In this document: piece by piece, positions 18,393 through 26,140 of the stretch
Layout: every line of letters starts with the position of its first letter
How positions within the stretch are numbered: the first letter of the stretch is position 1
Source of the DNA: CAZGSN01 sp964371655
Lineage (GTDB): Bacteria > Desulfobacterota > Binatia > HRBIN30
Length of the DNA stretch: 64,000 nt
Assembly (NCBI GenBank): GCA_964371655.1
Contig: CAYJOD010000009.1
Coordinates: 75,868 to 139,867 of the forward strand
Direction: 5' to 3'
The notes under the pieces: generated by a model
What the model was told of the DNA's origin: nothing
Databases searched by the model: none
What the model saw: the letters and a program-made list of their open reading frames with translations, nothing else
Position numbers and translations under genes: made by a program

Positions 18393-19205
18393 TCATCGTG
18401 CCCACGGCGCAAACCCGGCCAGGTAGGCGGCGATAAGCGCGCCGTACACGGTGGCATGAAACACCAAGTACGCCACTGCCCCACGCCAGCCGTAGGCCAA
18501 CTCCGGATCGTCGTCCTCACCGCGACGGAACGGGCGCACCAGCACGGCCCAGGCTGCCGTCGCCAGCAGCAGGCCTGCCACGCCGTCGACGATGAAGTGC
18601 TGCTTCATCGTACAGATGGTAATCGCAATTGCAGCGACGATCGGCGACGCCAGCCACCCCCACCGCGGTCGCGCCGCCCCCGCTGAGAGCGCTGCCAGCG
18701 TCGCCATCGAGAGATGCAACGAAGGAAACAGGTTGTAGGGCGGATCGACGAAGTACGTCAGCCGTACGCCCCACCCATCCAGGGTGTGAACATCGAGTAG
18801 CGATACATCCGGTCGCAGCGCTGCGGACGACACCGGCATGGCGATGAACGTTCCAAGGGACGCGGCGATGACCAGCAGGTAGGCCGCGACCACGCGCAGG
18901 AACAGCTGCTCGTTACGCACGACGAAGGCCGGGTACAGAGACGACGTATAGACCCAACTATAGAGCCACACGGTCCACGGCAGAAACGGGATGGCGTCAT
19001 CGAACGGTGTACGCAATTCGCGGGCAACGTGCGGATCGATGATGCGACCGATCACGTCATACCCAGTGATCATGGCAATGAGGATGCCGAGCGCGACGGC
19101 GGTCCGCCACAGCACGGTGGCCCGCAGCGACGCCAGCGGCACGCCGCGCGTATCGCTCGACGTCAAGGCCACGGTAGCCGACGTATTCGGCGATGGCTGG
19201 ATCAT
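18393..19205 (-). CDS. PAP2-superfamily integral membrane protein
   Basis: A 270-aa protein with about six hydrophobic segments (for example AVALGILIAMITGYDVIG, VVAAYLLVIAASLGTFIAMP, IVAAIAITICTM). Two PAP2 motifs stand out: NLFPSLHLSMATLAAL (Ser-x-x-His-type motif 2) and KQHFIVDGVAG (His...Asp motif 3), spaced as in bacterial inositol-phosphoryl or phosphatidate phosphatase-like enzymes. It probably hydrolyses or transfers a lipid phosphate at the outer face of the inner membrane. Substrate unknown. Confidence 0.82.
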   Translation of the reverse strand: MIQPSPNTSATVALTSSDTRGVPLASLRATVLWRTAVALGILIAMITGYDVIGRIIDPHVARELRTPFDDAIPFLPWTVWLYSWVYTSSLYPAFVVRNEQLFLRVVAAYLLVIAASLGTFIAMPVSSAALRPDVSLLDVHTLDGWGVRLTYFVDPPYNLFPSLHLSMATLAALSAGAARPRWGWLASPIVAAIAITICTMKQHFIVDGVAGLLLATAAWAVLVRPFRRGEDDDPELAYGWRGAVAYLVFHATVYGALIAAYLAGFAPWAR

Positions 19206-19299
19206 GTGGCCGATCTAGCCGAGACCGCGCCTGTCGAGCAAGTTGCGGAGAGGCCGGCGTTGAGAGTTTCAGTCTCCTCCCCTTGGCAACTTTGCGTGT

Positions 19300-19335
19300 T
19301 GGCGCGAGACAACGTCGGATGTTTCTCGCGCCAAG
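19300..19335 (-). terminator. Hairpin downstream of the enoyl-CoA hydratase gene
   Basis: TTGGCGCGAGA (19300-19310) and TCTCGCGCCAA (19325-19335) form a perfect 11-bp stem with a 14-base loop, lying beyond the 3' end of the minus-strand gene ending at 19460. There is no strong U-tract. Confidence 0.45.
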
Positions 19336-19459
19336 CCTGCCCTGATCCTCGTCGAAGGGGCGCCAAGACGCAGAGTCCTCGGCCAGCGCTATCCAGGAAT
19401 CACCGATCGGCCAAGTTCAGCGTGGACCCATCCGACGAACGCCACATCCCAAGCCCGAC

Positions 19460-20377
19460 TCACTTCCTCCGCGTCTTCTTCGCCTTCACCTGAATGACAT
19501 GCTCGCGCTTCGGCTGGCGCGACGTCGGGGCTTGGCTGTAGTCGCCGAAGGGGCGGTCGCGTTCGCTGACGGCCGCACCCACGCCTTTGCTCGCCGCGGT
19601 CTCGACGAAGTGCAGCGCGTCGGGCGTGTTGCGCATGAAGCCGTCGAGCACCGGACCGAGCAACTGGGTGTTGCGCAGTCCCATGTTTTCGTAGGCCTGG
19701 TTGACGATGAGCTTCATGGCGGCCAGCTGTGAAAGCGGAATCTGCGCCAAGCGCTCGGCGCAACGTTGCACCTCGGCCTCCAACTGCGCGAACGGCACGG
19801 CCTTGTTGATGAGCTCGACCGCGGCCGCCTCCGTGCCGCTGAGCGGCTCGCCGGTCAGCGCGTGCCACTTCGCCCGCGTCAGACCGAGGCGATAGAGCCA
19901 CATACCGGTCAAGTAGCATCCCCACATACGCGAGTACGGCGTGCCGATCTGCGCGTCGTCGGCGGCGATGACGATGTCGGCGCACAACGCCATGTCGGAA
20001 CCCCCACCCACGCACCAGCCATGCACCTGCGCGATCACCGGCTTGGGGCTGCGCCACATGCTCATGAACTTGGGAACCGGCCCGGCAAACGCGCTGGTGG
20101 CGCCGATGAAGTCTTTGCCCGGGTCCCAGCGCCCATCGGTGTAGAGGAGATCTTTGAAGTGGCTGAAGTCGTCCGAGAAGTCGAAACCGGCGCAAAAGGC
20201 GCGCCCGGCGCCGCGCAGGATGATCACGCGCACGGCGGGATCGGCGTTCGCCTCGATCACCGCCCGCTCCAGCTCGTCGGGCATCGGCGGCACGATGGTG
20301 TTCAGCCGCTCCGGTCGGTTCAACGTAATCGTCGCCACCGCACCGTCGCGTTCGTAGAGGATCGTCTCGTAAGCCAT
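19460..20377 (-). CDS. Enoyl-CoA hydratase/isomerase family protein
   Basis: A 305-aa crotonase-fold protein. It has ITLNRPERLNTIVPPMPDEL at the N-terminus, the first oxyanion-hole segment GAGRAFCAGFDFSDDF and the second PVIAQVHGWCVGGGSDMALC. The acidic residue usually following the second motif in true hydratases is not obvious (the segment reads IGTPYSRMWG), so the exact reaction may differ. A lysine-rich tail (VIQVKAKKTRRK) is unusual. It starts 22 bp after the ferritin-like gene on the same strand, indicating one operon. Confidence 0.85.
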   Translation of the reverse strand: MAYETILYERDGAVATITLNRPERLNTIVPPMPDELERAVIEANADPAVRVIILRGAGRAFCAGFDFSDDFSHFKDLLYTDGRWDPGKDFIGATSAFAGPVPKFMSMWRSPKPVIAQVHGWCVGGGSDMALCADIVIAADDAQIGTPYSRMWGCYLTGMWLYRLGLTRAKWHALTGEPLSGTEAAAVELINKAVPFAQLEAEVQRCAERLAQIPLSQLAAMKLIVNQAYENMGLRNTQLLGPVLDGFMRNTPDALHFVETAASKGVGAAVSERDRPFGDYSQAPTSRQPKREHVIQVKAKKTRRK

Positions 20378-20399
20378 CGTCGGGCCTACCCCCCGCCGT

Positions 20400-21500
20400 C
20401 TAGCCCAGCTCGCCGAGAACCCAGGCCGCGGTGTCTTCGGGGAGCTGCGGGATCTGCTGCATGAACTCGTCGAGGGTTTCGCCCACCAGGTTGCCACTCA
20501 GGTTCTCCTTGAGGAACCCGTGATATTGGCGGGCGACGCGTTCGCTGAGCAAGCCGCAGCGCTGCAAGGTTGGAATGACGAAGCCCTGGACCGGCCCCAG
20601 TCGCCTACCCTTCTGCATATCCTTGGTTAGCTCGTCGCGCTCGGCGCGCACCGACTGCAGCAGGGCGACGCCGTCGATGCCGATCTCCCCCCAGATCTTC
20701 AGCACCTCCGCGAAGAACGTGTGCTGGGCGCGATTGTCGATGAGAGTCCGCGCTGCTTCCAGGGCGAAATCTTCGAGCTCGCTGCGCTCTTGCTCGTTCA
20801 AGCAAGGCACGCAACGCTCGAGGTACTGCACGCCGTAAGCGTGGTGGCGCGACTCGTCGCGGGCGACGTAGGTCAGCAGATCCTTCAGCAGCGGTTCCTG
20901 GGTGAGATTGCGCATCTCGCGAAAGCTGTAGAGGGCGAGTCCCTCGACGACGATCTGCATGCCGACCAGCTTGTGCATCCAGTTGCTGGTCTGCAGCGTC
21001 GCATCGAGGATCGTGCGCAGGGCCGGAGCGATGGGGCGGATCTCGTCGAGCTTCTCGATGTACTTGGCGAAGACCTCGACGTGCCGGGCCTCATCCATAG
21101 TTTGCGTGGCGGCGTAGAATTTCGCATCGGTGTGCGGCACGGCGTTCACAAGCTGCGCCGCGACCATCAGCGCGCCCTGCTCCCCGTGCAGGAAGTTGCT
21201 GAGCCGGAAGCCCGCCGTCCGCCGCGTCACCTCCCAGCGTTGCTCGTCGGTCATCGACTTCCAGTACGATGAACGTTCGATCGGGATCGCCGTGCCCAGC
21301 GGAGTCGTGGCGAACTTGTCGTGGTCGATTTCGCGATCCCAGTCGATCTCTCGTTCCGCGATCCATTGCGACTCGGTCGCTTTGACGTAGAGGCGACGCA
21401 GCTCATCGACCTCCGAGTCGTAGTTCCACTGGTAGATCACCTTCATGGCCGTATCGAGATCCGGCTCTTGTGTCGTCGTGCGGATGGCGAATTCACTCAT
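20400..21500 (-). CDS. Ferritin-like diiron protein of unknown function
   Basis: A 366-aa helical protein with four-helix-bundle iron ligands: EQGALMVAAQLVNAVP (Glu), TMDEARHVEVFAKY (Glu...His), IVVEGLALYSFREM (Glu), and ARDESRHHAYGVQY (Glu...His). This E...ExxH...E...ExxH set is that of ferritin-like oxidases and ribonucleotide-reductase-R2-like proteins. It resembles diiron proteins found in lipid- and hydrocarbon-degrading bacteria and might act as an oxygenase or desaturase on an acyl substrate; this is inference supported by the downstream enoyl-CoA hydratase. Start ATG at 21500. Confidence 0.8.
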   Translation of the reverse strand: MSEFAIRTTTQEPDLDTAMKVIYQWNYDSEVDELRRLYVKATESQWIAEREIDWDREIDHDKFATTPLGTAIPIERSSYWKSMTDEQRWEVTRRTAGFRLSNFLHGEQGALMVAAQLVNAVPHTDAKFYAATQTMDEARHVEVFAKYIEKLDEIRPIAPALRTILDATLQTSNWMHKLVGMQIVVEGLALYSFREMRNLTQEPLLKDLLTYVARDESRHHAYGVQYLERCVPCLNEQERSELEDFALEAARTLIDNRAQHTFFAEVLKIWGEIGIDGVALLQSVRAERDELTKDMQKGRRLGPVQGFVIPTLQRCGLLSERVARQYHGFLKENLSGNLVGETLDEFMQQIPQLPEDTAAWVLGELG

Positions 21501-21548
21501 TTGAATCGTCCTTTGGTAGCCTCTGCGGCTGTGAAAGAATTGCTAACT

Positions 21549-21607
21549 TGGTGGCGCAGGCGTCCCTGCCTGCGCAGCCGGGCAGGCACGGAGGCCTGCC
21601 CCACCAG
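21549..21607. repeat. GGTGGCGCAGGCGTCCCTGC-type palindrome
   Basis: It contains GGCGCAGGCGTCCCTGCCTG followed by GGCAGGCACGGAGGCCTGCC and ends in CCACCAG. A partial copy (TGGTGGCGCAGGCGTCCC) is at about 22234-22252, and a related hairpin is at 18177-18202. Confidence 0.7.
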
Positions 21608-21698
21608 GGCTTGCCTCTTGAGCGCTGGCATTGGTCCGGTCCGGCGCGTTTCTCACATCCTCTCAGTCTTCGTCACGCGTGGGCAAGAACGACCTCGC

Positions 21699-22112
21699 TC
21701 ACGGCGCCTCGGGCGCCGGGTCGTCGCGCAGTGCACGCCCCGGCGCCGCCTCCACCGCTTCCGCCTGAATCGCCCCTCGTCCAGCTTGCAGCGCAGCCCG
21801 TGCCGGCGCCGGGTGCGCCTGCGCGTCGCGTTGGCGATCTTCGGTGAGGGCGCGGAAGCGGATCTCGAGATTGTTGAAGTTTGCGGTCATCTGCTCCGCG
21901 AGCTTCTGAAACTGCTCCAGCTGCTGGTCGACACGCGCGCGATCGACGTTGGCCGCCTCGAGCTTGCGCGAGAGGTCCTGGGCCTGAAGGCTGGTCGTCC
22001 CAACCGAGTCGGAAGCGGCGTGCGGAAACGCCAGCAGGGCGATGAAAGCACCGGCGGGTACCCCAACGAGAAGTCCAAAAAGAAGTCCTACACTGAATCT
22101 GAGCCGCAGCAT
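21699..22112 (-). CDS. Small membrane-anchored coiled-coil protein
   Basis: A 137-aa protein. Residues 5-28 (RFSVGLLFGLLVGVPAGAFI and following) are one membrane segment; residues about 35-85 form a heptad-rich helix (LQAQDLSRKLEAANVDRARV, DQQLEQFQKLAEQMTANFNN). The tail is Ala/Pro-rich. No enzyme motif. ATG at 22112 chosen because it starts just before the membrane segment; an open frame upstream covers repeats. Function unknown. Confidence 0.6.
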   Translation of the reverse strand: MLRLRFSVGLLFGLLVGVPAGAFIALLAFPHAASDSVGTTSLQAQDLSRKLEAANVDRARVDQQLEQFQKLAEQMTANFNNLEIRFRALTEDRQRDAQAHPAPARAALQAGRGAIQAEAVEAAPGRALRDDPAPEAP

Positions 22113-22273
22113 GCGGCAGTTGCTCGCACAACGGTGTGCTTCCTGCAACGCTGCTTGGTGCGGCGGGTGAACATAGGCGAGCGCACGATGCGCAAACATG
22201 CCGTGCATGTACAATCTCAGCGAACGTACAGCAGTGGTGGCGCAGGCGTCCCTTGCTGCGGTCTCGGTGCTAC

Positions 22274-22392
22274 GAGGTTGTCCAAGGCCCACAGGGCGCG
22301 CAGCCGCGCGCCCCTACGCCATGCGGTCTTCCTCGGTGTTCTTGTAGGGGCGCGCGGCTGCGCGCCCTCTTCGGTGGCTTTTGAAACAGGAT
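22274..22392 (-). repeat. MITE-like palindromic element, copy 1
   Basis: It carries inner arms GGGCGCGCAGCCGCGCGCCC and GGGGCGCGCGGCTGCGCGCC and a core with GCGGTCTTCCTCGGT. The ends are a degenerate version of the GAGGTTGTCTCA terminal repeat (GAGGTTGTCC at left; TTTTGAAACAGGATC at right). It abuts the stop codon of the next gene (22394). See copies at 38258, 52429 and 62226. Confidence 0.8.
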
Positions 22393-22393
22393 C

Positions 22394-23299
22394 CTACGAC
22401 GACCGTAGCGACGCCGTCGTCGCGTCGCTGGGGCACAGAATGATCTCCTCGCTCGCGCCGTCGGAGCGAACCAGGACACGCCAGGACCATGGGTCCAAAG
22501 CAAGTCCGGCGAGGACCAGCGCCAGCTCCACGTGCGTCGCGCCGCCCGCAGGAGCGCGGTCGAAAGCGATGCGCAGGCTGCTGCCGGTGGCGACGGCAGT
22601 GATCATTGCTGCGGATTGCCGCGAGCGCAGGCGCGCCGCCAGCAGCGAAGCAATCAGATCGGCGAGGTCGAGCGGGCCGTGGGCGTTGCTGCCGCCGCAG
22701 CTGCCGGCCAACGCGATGGCGGCACCGGCATTCGCGATCCGGTCGCGAAGCCCCGATACCAGCTCCTGAATGAACTGCTCAGATCGTCGCGCCGCTCGCG
22801 CCCGACCCGAGAACCGCCGCAGCAGCTCAGCGTCGGCCAGCAATGCCGCGGCATCGTCGGCGACAGTTGCGACGCTGCGGCCGCCATCGCCGCCAAACCC
22901 GGCAAGCCGTCGCAGTCGCGGTGTCCAGTCGCTCGCAAGCGCCGTACCGATGGAAGCCGCGCAACTGCGCAACGCCGCGTCGCTGCTGGTGCGTAGGTGC
23001 TTCAAGACCGTCCGCCGAATGGCGTGAGGATCGAGCCCGACGAGCTCGTGTCGGGCGCCAAAGCCGGGGCTCTCGGTGTTGCTGACGACAATGACTGGAA
23101 CCTGCGGCCACACGCGGCTGACCTGGGCGGCAAGCGCGATGGGGGCGTCGGTTGCGACCACGGCAACGGCGGGCGCTGAGCGGCCGATGGCCGCAGCCGG
23201 ACCGCGCGCGAAATCGAGGTGGCAATCGTGCTCGAGCAAGACCGTGAAGGTTTCGCGCAGCGACGGGCTGGTTGCGAATACAGTGACAATGGGTAGCAC
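22394..23299 (-). CDS. Uncharacterised protein with degenerate receiver-like N-terminus
   Basis: A 301-aa protein. The first ~120 residues alternate strands and helices like a response-regulator receiver: MLPIVTVFATSPSLRETFTV, VAVVATDAP, QVPVIVVSNTESP. The usual phospho-acceptor aspartate and the following lysine are not evident, so it would be a pseudo-receiver. The rest contains a helical part (RARAARRSEQFIQELVSGLR, DRIANAGAAIALAGSCGG) that might be a degenerate kinase dimerisation region, and a C-terminal strand-rich part. It starts with GTG (23299) with GGAG upstream. No clear function. Confidence 0.55.
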   Translation of the reverse strand: MLPIVTVFATSPSLRETFTVLLEHDCHLDFARGPAAAIGRSAPAVAVVATDAPIALAAQVSRVWPQVPVIVVSNTESPGFGARHELVGLDPHAIRRTVLKHLRTSSDAALRSCAASIGTALASDWTPRLRRLAGFGGDGGRSVATVADDAAALLADAELLRRFSGRARAARRSEQFIQELVSGLRDRIANAGAAIALAGSCGGSNAHGPLDLADLIASLLAARLRSRQSAAMITAVATGSSLRIAFDRAPAGGATHVELALVLAGLALDPWSWRVLVRSDGASEEIILCPSDATTASLRSS

Positions 23300-23407
23300 G
23301 CGTCGAGTCTCCGCAGACGTGTCGTTGTGGCGCAGCCGGGCGGACTCCGCAAGCGGAAATTGTCGGTGGGCGGTTTCCCACGCCGCAGCCAGAGGTAGCC
23401 GCGCTCG

Positions 23408-23534
23408 CCAGAAGTTGTCTCGAAACTATTCCTGGGGCTCGCGACTTGGGGGCTGGGGGCTCGGGAAGAGCTGGGAAGACCCAAGCCCCGAGCCTCAAGC
23501 CACCAGCCCCAAGCGACTTCTGAGACAACCTCGC
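23408..23534. repeat. Palindromic element with TTGTCTC ends and a different core
   Basis: The ends are GAAGTTGTCTCG (about 23410-23421) and TGAGACAACCTC (23521-23532), as in the MITE-like family. The core is a CTTGGGGGCTGGGGGCTCGG / CCCCGAGCCTCAAGCCACCA inverted repeat instead. A similar core without those ends is at 26013-26083. The 23300-23614 interval holds nothing else visible. Confidence 0.75.
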
Positions 23535-23614
23535 CGGAGCCTGGCCACCCGCTGTCAACAAACACCTCGGTCACGCCTGGCATCGTCCGGTCGGGCTCCG
23601 TATATTGCGCTCCC

Positions 23615-24766
23615 GTGGATCGATCGGAGTTCGAGGGCATCGAGGATTCGGTGCTGGCGCCGTACGCGCTGCACAGCAGCTGCAGCCGCGGCCGTGTGCA
23701 TGCGGAGGCGGAGCATAGTTTCCGGCTCGCTTTTCAGCGCGACCGCGACCGTATCATCCACTCGACCGCGTTTCGCCGCCTCGAGTACAAGACGCAGGTC
23801 TTCGTGAATCACGAGGGAGATTACTACCGTACCCGGCTCACGCACTCGATCGAGGCGGCACAGATCGCGCGCACGGTGGCGCGGGCGCTGCGCTTGAATC
23901 AGGATCTTGCCGAGGCCATCGCGCTGGCGCACGACCTCGGCCATACGCCGTTCGGCCATGCCGGGGAGCGCACGTTGAATCAGCTCATGGCCGAGCATGG
24001 CGGCTTCGAGCACAACTCCCAGAGCCTGCGCATCGTCGACCGGCTCGAGAATCAATACCCGAATTTCTGCGGCCTCAACCTCACCTGGGAAGTGCGTGAG
24101 GGGATCGTCAAGCACTCCCTGCCCTACGACAAACCGCTCGCCGCCGACTTCGATCCGGGGCGCGCACCATGCCTCGAAGCGCAAATCGTCGATTACGCCG
24201 ATGAGATCGCGTACAACACCCACGATATCGATGACGGCCTCAAGTCCGGCCTGCTGACGACCGAGCAGCTCGCCGAAGTCAGCCTGTGGCGCGACGTATA
24301 CGCCGACGTTCGCCGCATGTTCCCGGCCGTTGAATTCCGCATCGCGCGCCACCAGGTGCGGCGGACGCTGATCGACCTGCTGGTGACCGATTTGATCTCG
24401 ACGATCGAGACCCGCCTGCGCTCGCTGAGTTTGAACACCCTCGCTGCGATTCGCGCCCACGGGCGGCCGATCGCGACTTTCAGTGACGGCATCGAAGCCC
24501 AGCGCCTCGAGCTCAAGGACTTCCTGATGCGCAATCTCTACCGCCATTACCGCGTCATGCGTATGGCCGAGAAGGCGCATCGCATCATGAGTGATTTGTT
24601 CCGTGCGTACATGTTGGAGCCGGCACAACTGCCGCCGCACGTCGTCGCCCGCTGCAGCGTGGATGAGAGCCTGGCACGCGTGATCGCGGATTACATCGCC
24701 GGAATGACCGACCGCTTTGCGCTCGACGAGCACAAGAAGCTGTTCGACCCGCACGAGCGGGTGTGA
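23615..24766 (+). CDS. dgt: Deoxyguanosinetriphosphate triphosphohydrolase-like protein
   Basis: A 383-aa HD-domain dNTP triphosphohydrolase. The HD metal ligands are visible in YYRTRLTHSIEAAQIARTVA (His) and AIALAHDLGHTPFGHAGERT (His-Asp), and a third in EVREGIVKHS / IVDYADEIAYNTHDIDDGL. The N-terminal DRDRIIHSTAFRRLEYKTQV is the family signature. It releases tripolyphosphate from dNTPs, controlling dNTP pools. Start is GTG at 23615; no ATG or strong ribosome site is near. Confidence 0.92.
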   Translation: MDRSEFEGIEDSVLAPYALHSSCSRGRVHAEAEHSFRLAFQRDRDRIIHSTAFRRLEYKTQVFVNHEGDYYRTRLTHSIEAAQIARTVARALRLNQDLAEAIALAHDLGHTPFGHAGERTLNQLMAEHGGFEHNSQSLRIVDRLENQYPNFCGLNLTWEVREGIVKHSLPYDKPLAADFDPGRAPCLEAQIVDYADEIAYNTHDIDDGLKSGLLTTEQLAEVSLWRDVYADVRRMFPAVEFRIARHQVRRTLIDLLVTDLISTIETRLRSLSLNTLAAIRAHGRPIATFSDGIEAQRLELKDFLMRNLYRHYRVMRMAEKAHRIMSDLFRAYMLEPAQLPPHVVARCSVDESLARVIADYIAGMTDRFALDEHKKLFDPHERV

Positions 24767-24797
24767 GCGACGCGGGACATCACTGTTGGGGGCTGGA

Positions 24798-26003
24798 GTG
24801 AACGGGCAACGTCTTTTCACAATCCTGAAGTATCGTGCCGGCGCGGCGCGGGCGCCAAGCAGCCGCTGGCGTGCGCACAGCATCGCGTCGCTGGCGGCGA
24901 CGGCGTTGGTGGTCGCGGCTCCGATCGCGGCCGCCTCTGACGCCTGGCAGGACCTCAGCTGGCGCGGCTACGTGCGCACCTTCATCCAGCCCGATGGCCG
25001 CGTGATTGATCCCGCGGTTCCGCCGGGAATTACCACCTCAGAAGGCCAGGCCTACACGTTGCTGCGCGCCGTCTGGAGCAATGACGAGGAAACTTTTACG
25101 CGGGTCCTGGCGTGGACGACCAACAACCTGGCACGCGAGAAATCGCCGTTGCCGGCTTGGAAATGGGGCAAGCGCGGCGATGGAGCCTGGGGGATCGAGG
25201 ATCAGAACACCGCCTCCGACGCCGACGTATTCCTCGCGTACGCGTTGCTGGCGGCGGGGAGCAAGTGGAAGAAGCCGGAGCGCGTCAAGCAAGGCATCGA
25301 GGTCGCGCGCGCCGTCTGGAACGAAGAAGTCGAACGCGTCGGCGAACGCTGGTACCTCCTCCCGGGGAATTGGGCGCGCGGCTGGAACCCGCTGCCACTC
25401 AACCTCTCGTATTACTGTCCGGCAATTCTGCGGCAGATCGCGGTGCACGACGAGCAGCATCCGTGGGCAGCATTGGCCGACACGACCTACTTTCTCCTGC
25501 GCAGCGGCTTACCGACGACGGGTCTGCCACCGGACTGGCTGCTCCTGCAACGTCTGACTCAAGAGCTGATTATCGGCACACCGGAAGGCGGACGGAAAGG
25601 GCGCTTCGCCTACGACGCCTACCGCGTCTATTTCAACGTCGCTCTCGATTACGTGTGGGACCACTCGCAGCCGGCAAAGCAATACCTCGCCGGCCAGACT
25701 TGGCTGCCCACGTTTTTGATGCTGAACGGAACCCTGCCACGAGAGGTGGACATCGATGCCATGCCTCGTCTGAGCGGCCCCGAACCCTTGGCCCTCTACG
25801 GCAGCCTGTACCCGACGCTGGCGCTGTTTCATAGCGAAGCGAGCGCCAAGGCAAAGAGCGTTCTCGACGCGGCGTTCAAGGATGGTCTATGGGGCAGCGC
25901 GCCGGACTACTACGCGCAAAATCTGGTATGGTTCGGACGCGCATTGGCCGAGGGTCTACTGCCAGCCCCGGATAATCACGGCGGGCGCGAGACGGGTCAC
26001 TGA
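24798..26003 (+). CDS. bcsZ: Endoglucanase BcsZ-like, glycoside hydrolase family 8
   Basis: A 401-aa exported cellulase. A long signal region ends near IAAAS (about residue 47). The catalytic GH8 landmarks follow: GITTSEGQAYTLLRAVWSND (acid Glu), LPAWKWGKRGDGAWGIEDQN, and ASDADVFLAYALLAAG (base Asp). BcsZ trims nascent cellulose in the periplasm and is usually part of bcs operons; here it is on the plus strand, convergent with bcsB. GTG at 24798 was chosen (32 bp after dgt); a TTG at 24717 inside dgt is the alternative, and no ATG is near. Family call is firm; start uncertain. Confidence 0.88.
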   Translation: MNGQRLFTILKYRAGAARAPSSRWRAHSIASLAATALVVAAPIAAASDAWQDLSWRGYVRTFIQPDGRVIDPAVPPGITTSEGQAYTLLRAVWSNDEETFTRVLAWTTNNLAREKSPLPAWKWGKRGDGAWGIEDQNTASDADVFLAYALLAAGSKWKKPERVKQGIEVARAVWNEEVERVGERWYLLPGNWARGWNPLPLNLSYYCPAILRQIAVHDEQHPWAALADTTYFLLRSGLPTTGLPPDWLLLQRLTQELIIGTPEGGRKGRFAYDAYRVYFNVALDYVWDHSQPAKQYLAGQTWLPTFLMLNGTLPREVDIDAMPRLSGPEPLALYGSLYPTLALFHSEASAKAKSVLDAAFKDGLWGSAPDYYAQNLVWFGRALAEGLLPAPDNHGGRETGH

Positions 26004-26012
26004 GCCGCTCTA

Positions 26013-26114
26013 CTTGGGACTCGGGGCTGGGGGCTCGGGGCTGGGGATCACCATCGTCCCAGCCTCAAGCCCCGCCGATTCCCATGAATCACCGCTCCCT
26101 CACGGTCGCGGCTC
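26013..26114. repeat. GGGGCTGGGGGCTCGGGG palindrome plus 25-bp repeat copy
   Basis: Between the convergent bcsZ and bcsB genes lies an inverted repeat (TCGGGGCTGGGGGCTCGGGG, then AGCCTCAAGCCCCG) related to the core at 23408-23534. It is followed at 26090-26114 by the reverse-strand copy of the 25-bp GAGCCGCGACC...GAGCGGTG repeat. Confidence 0.75.
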
Positions 26115-26140
26115 GGATCGGTACGTAATCGTCGATATGC

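Noticed and set aside
21321..22769. A 482-codon plus-strand frame
   Set aside because: It crosses repeats and the antisense of three minus-strand genes, with no domain.
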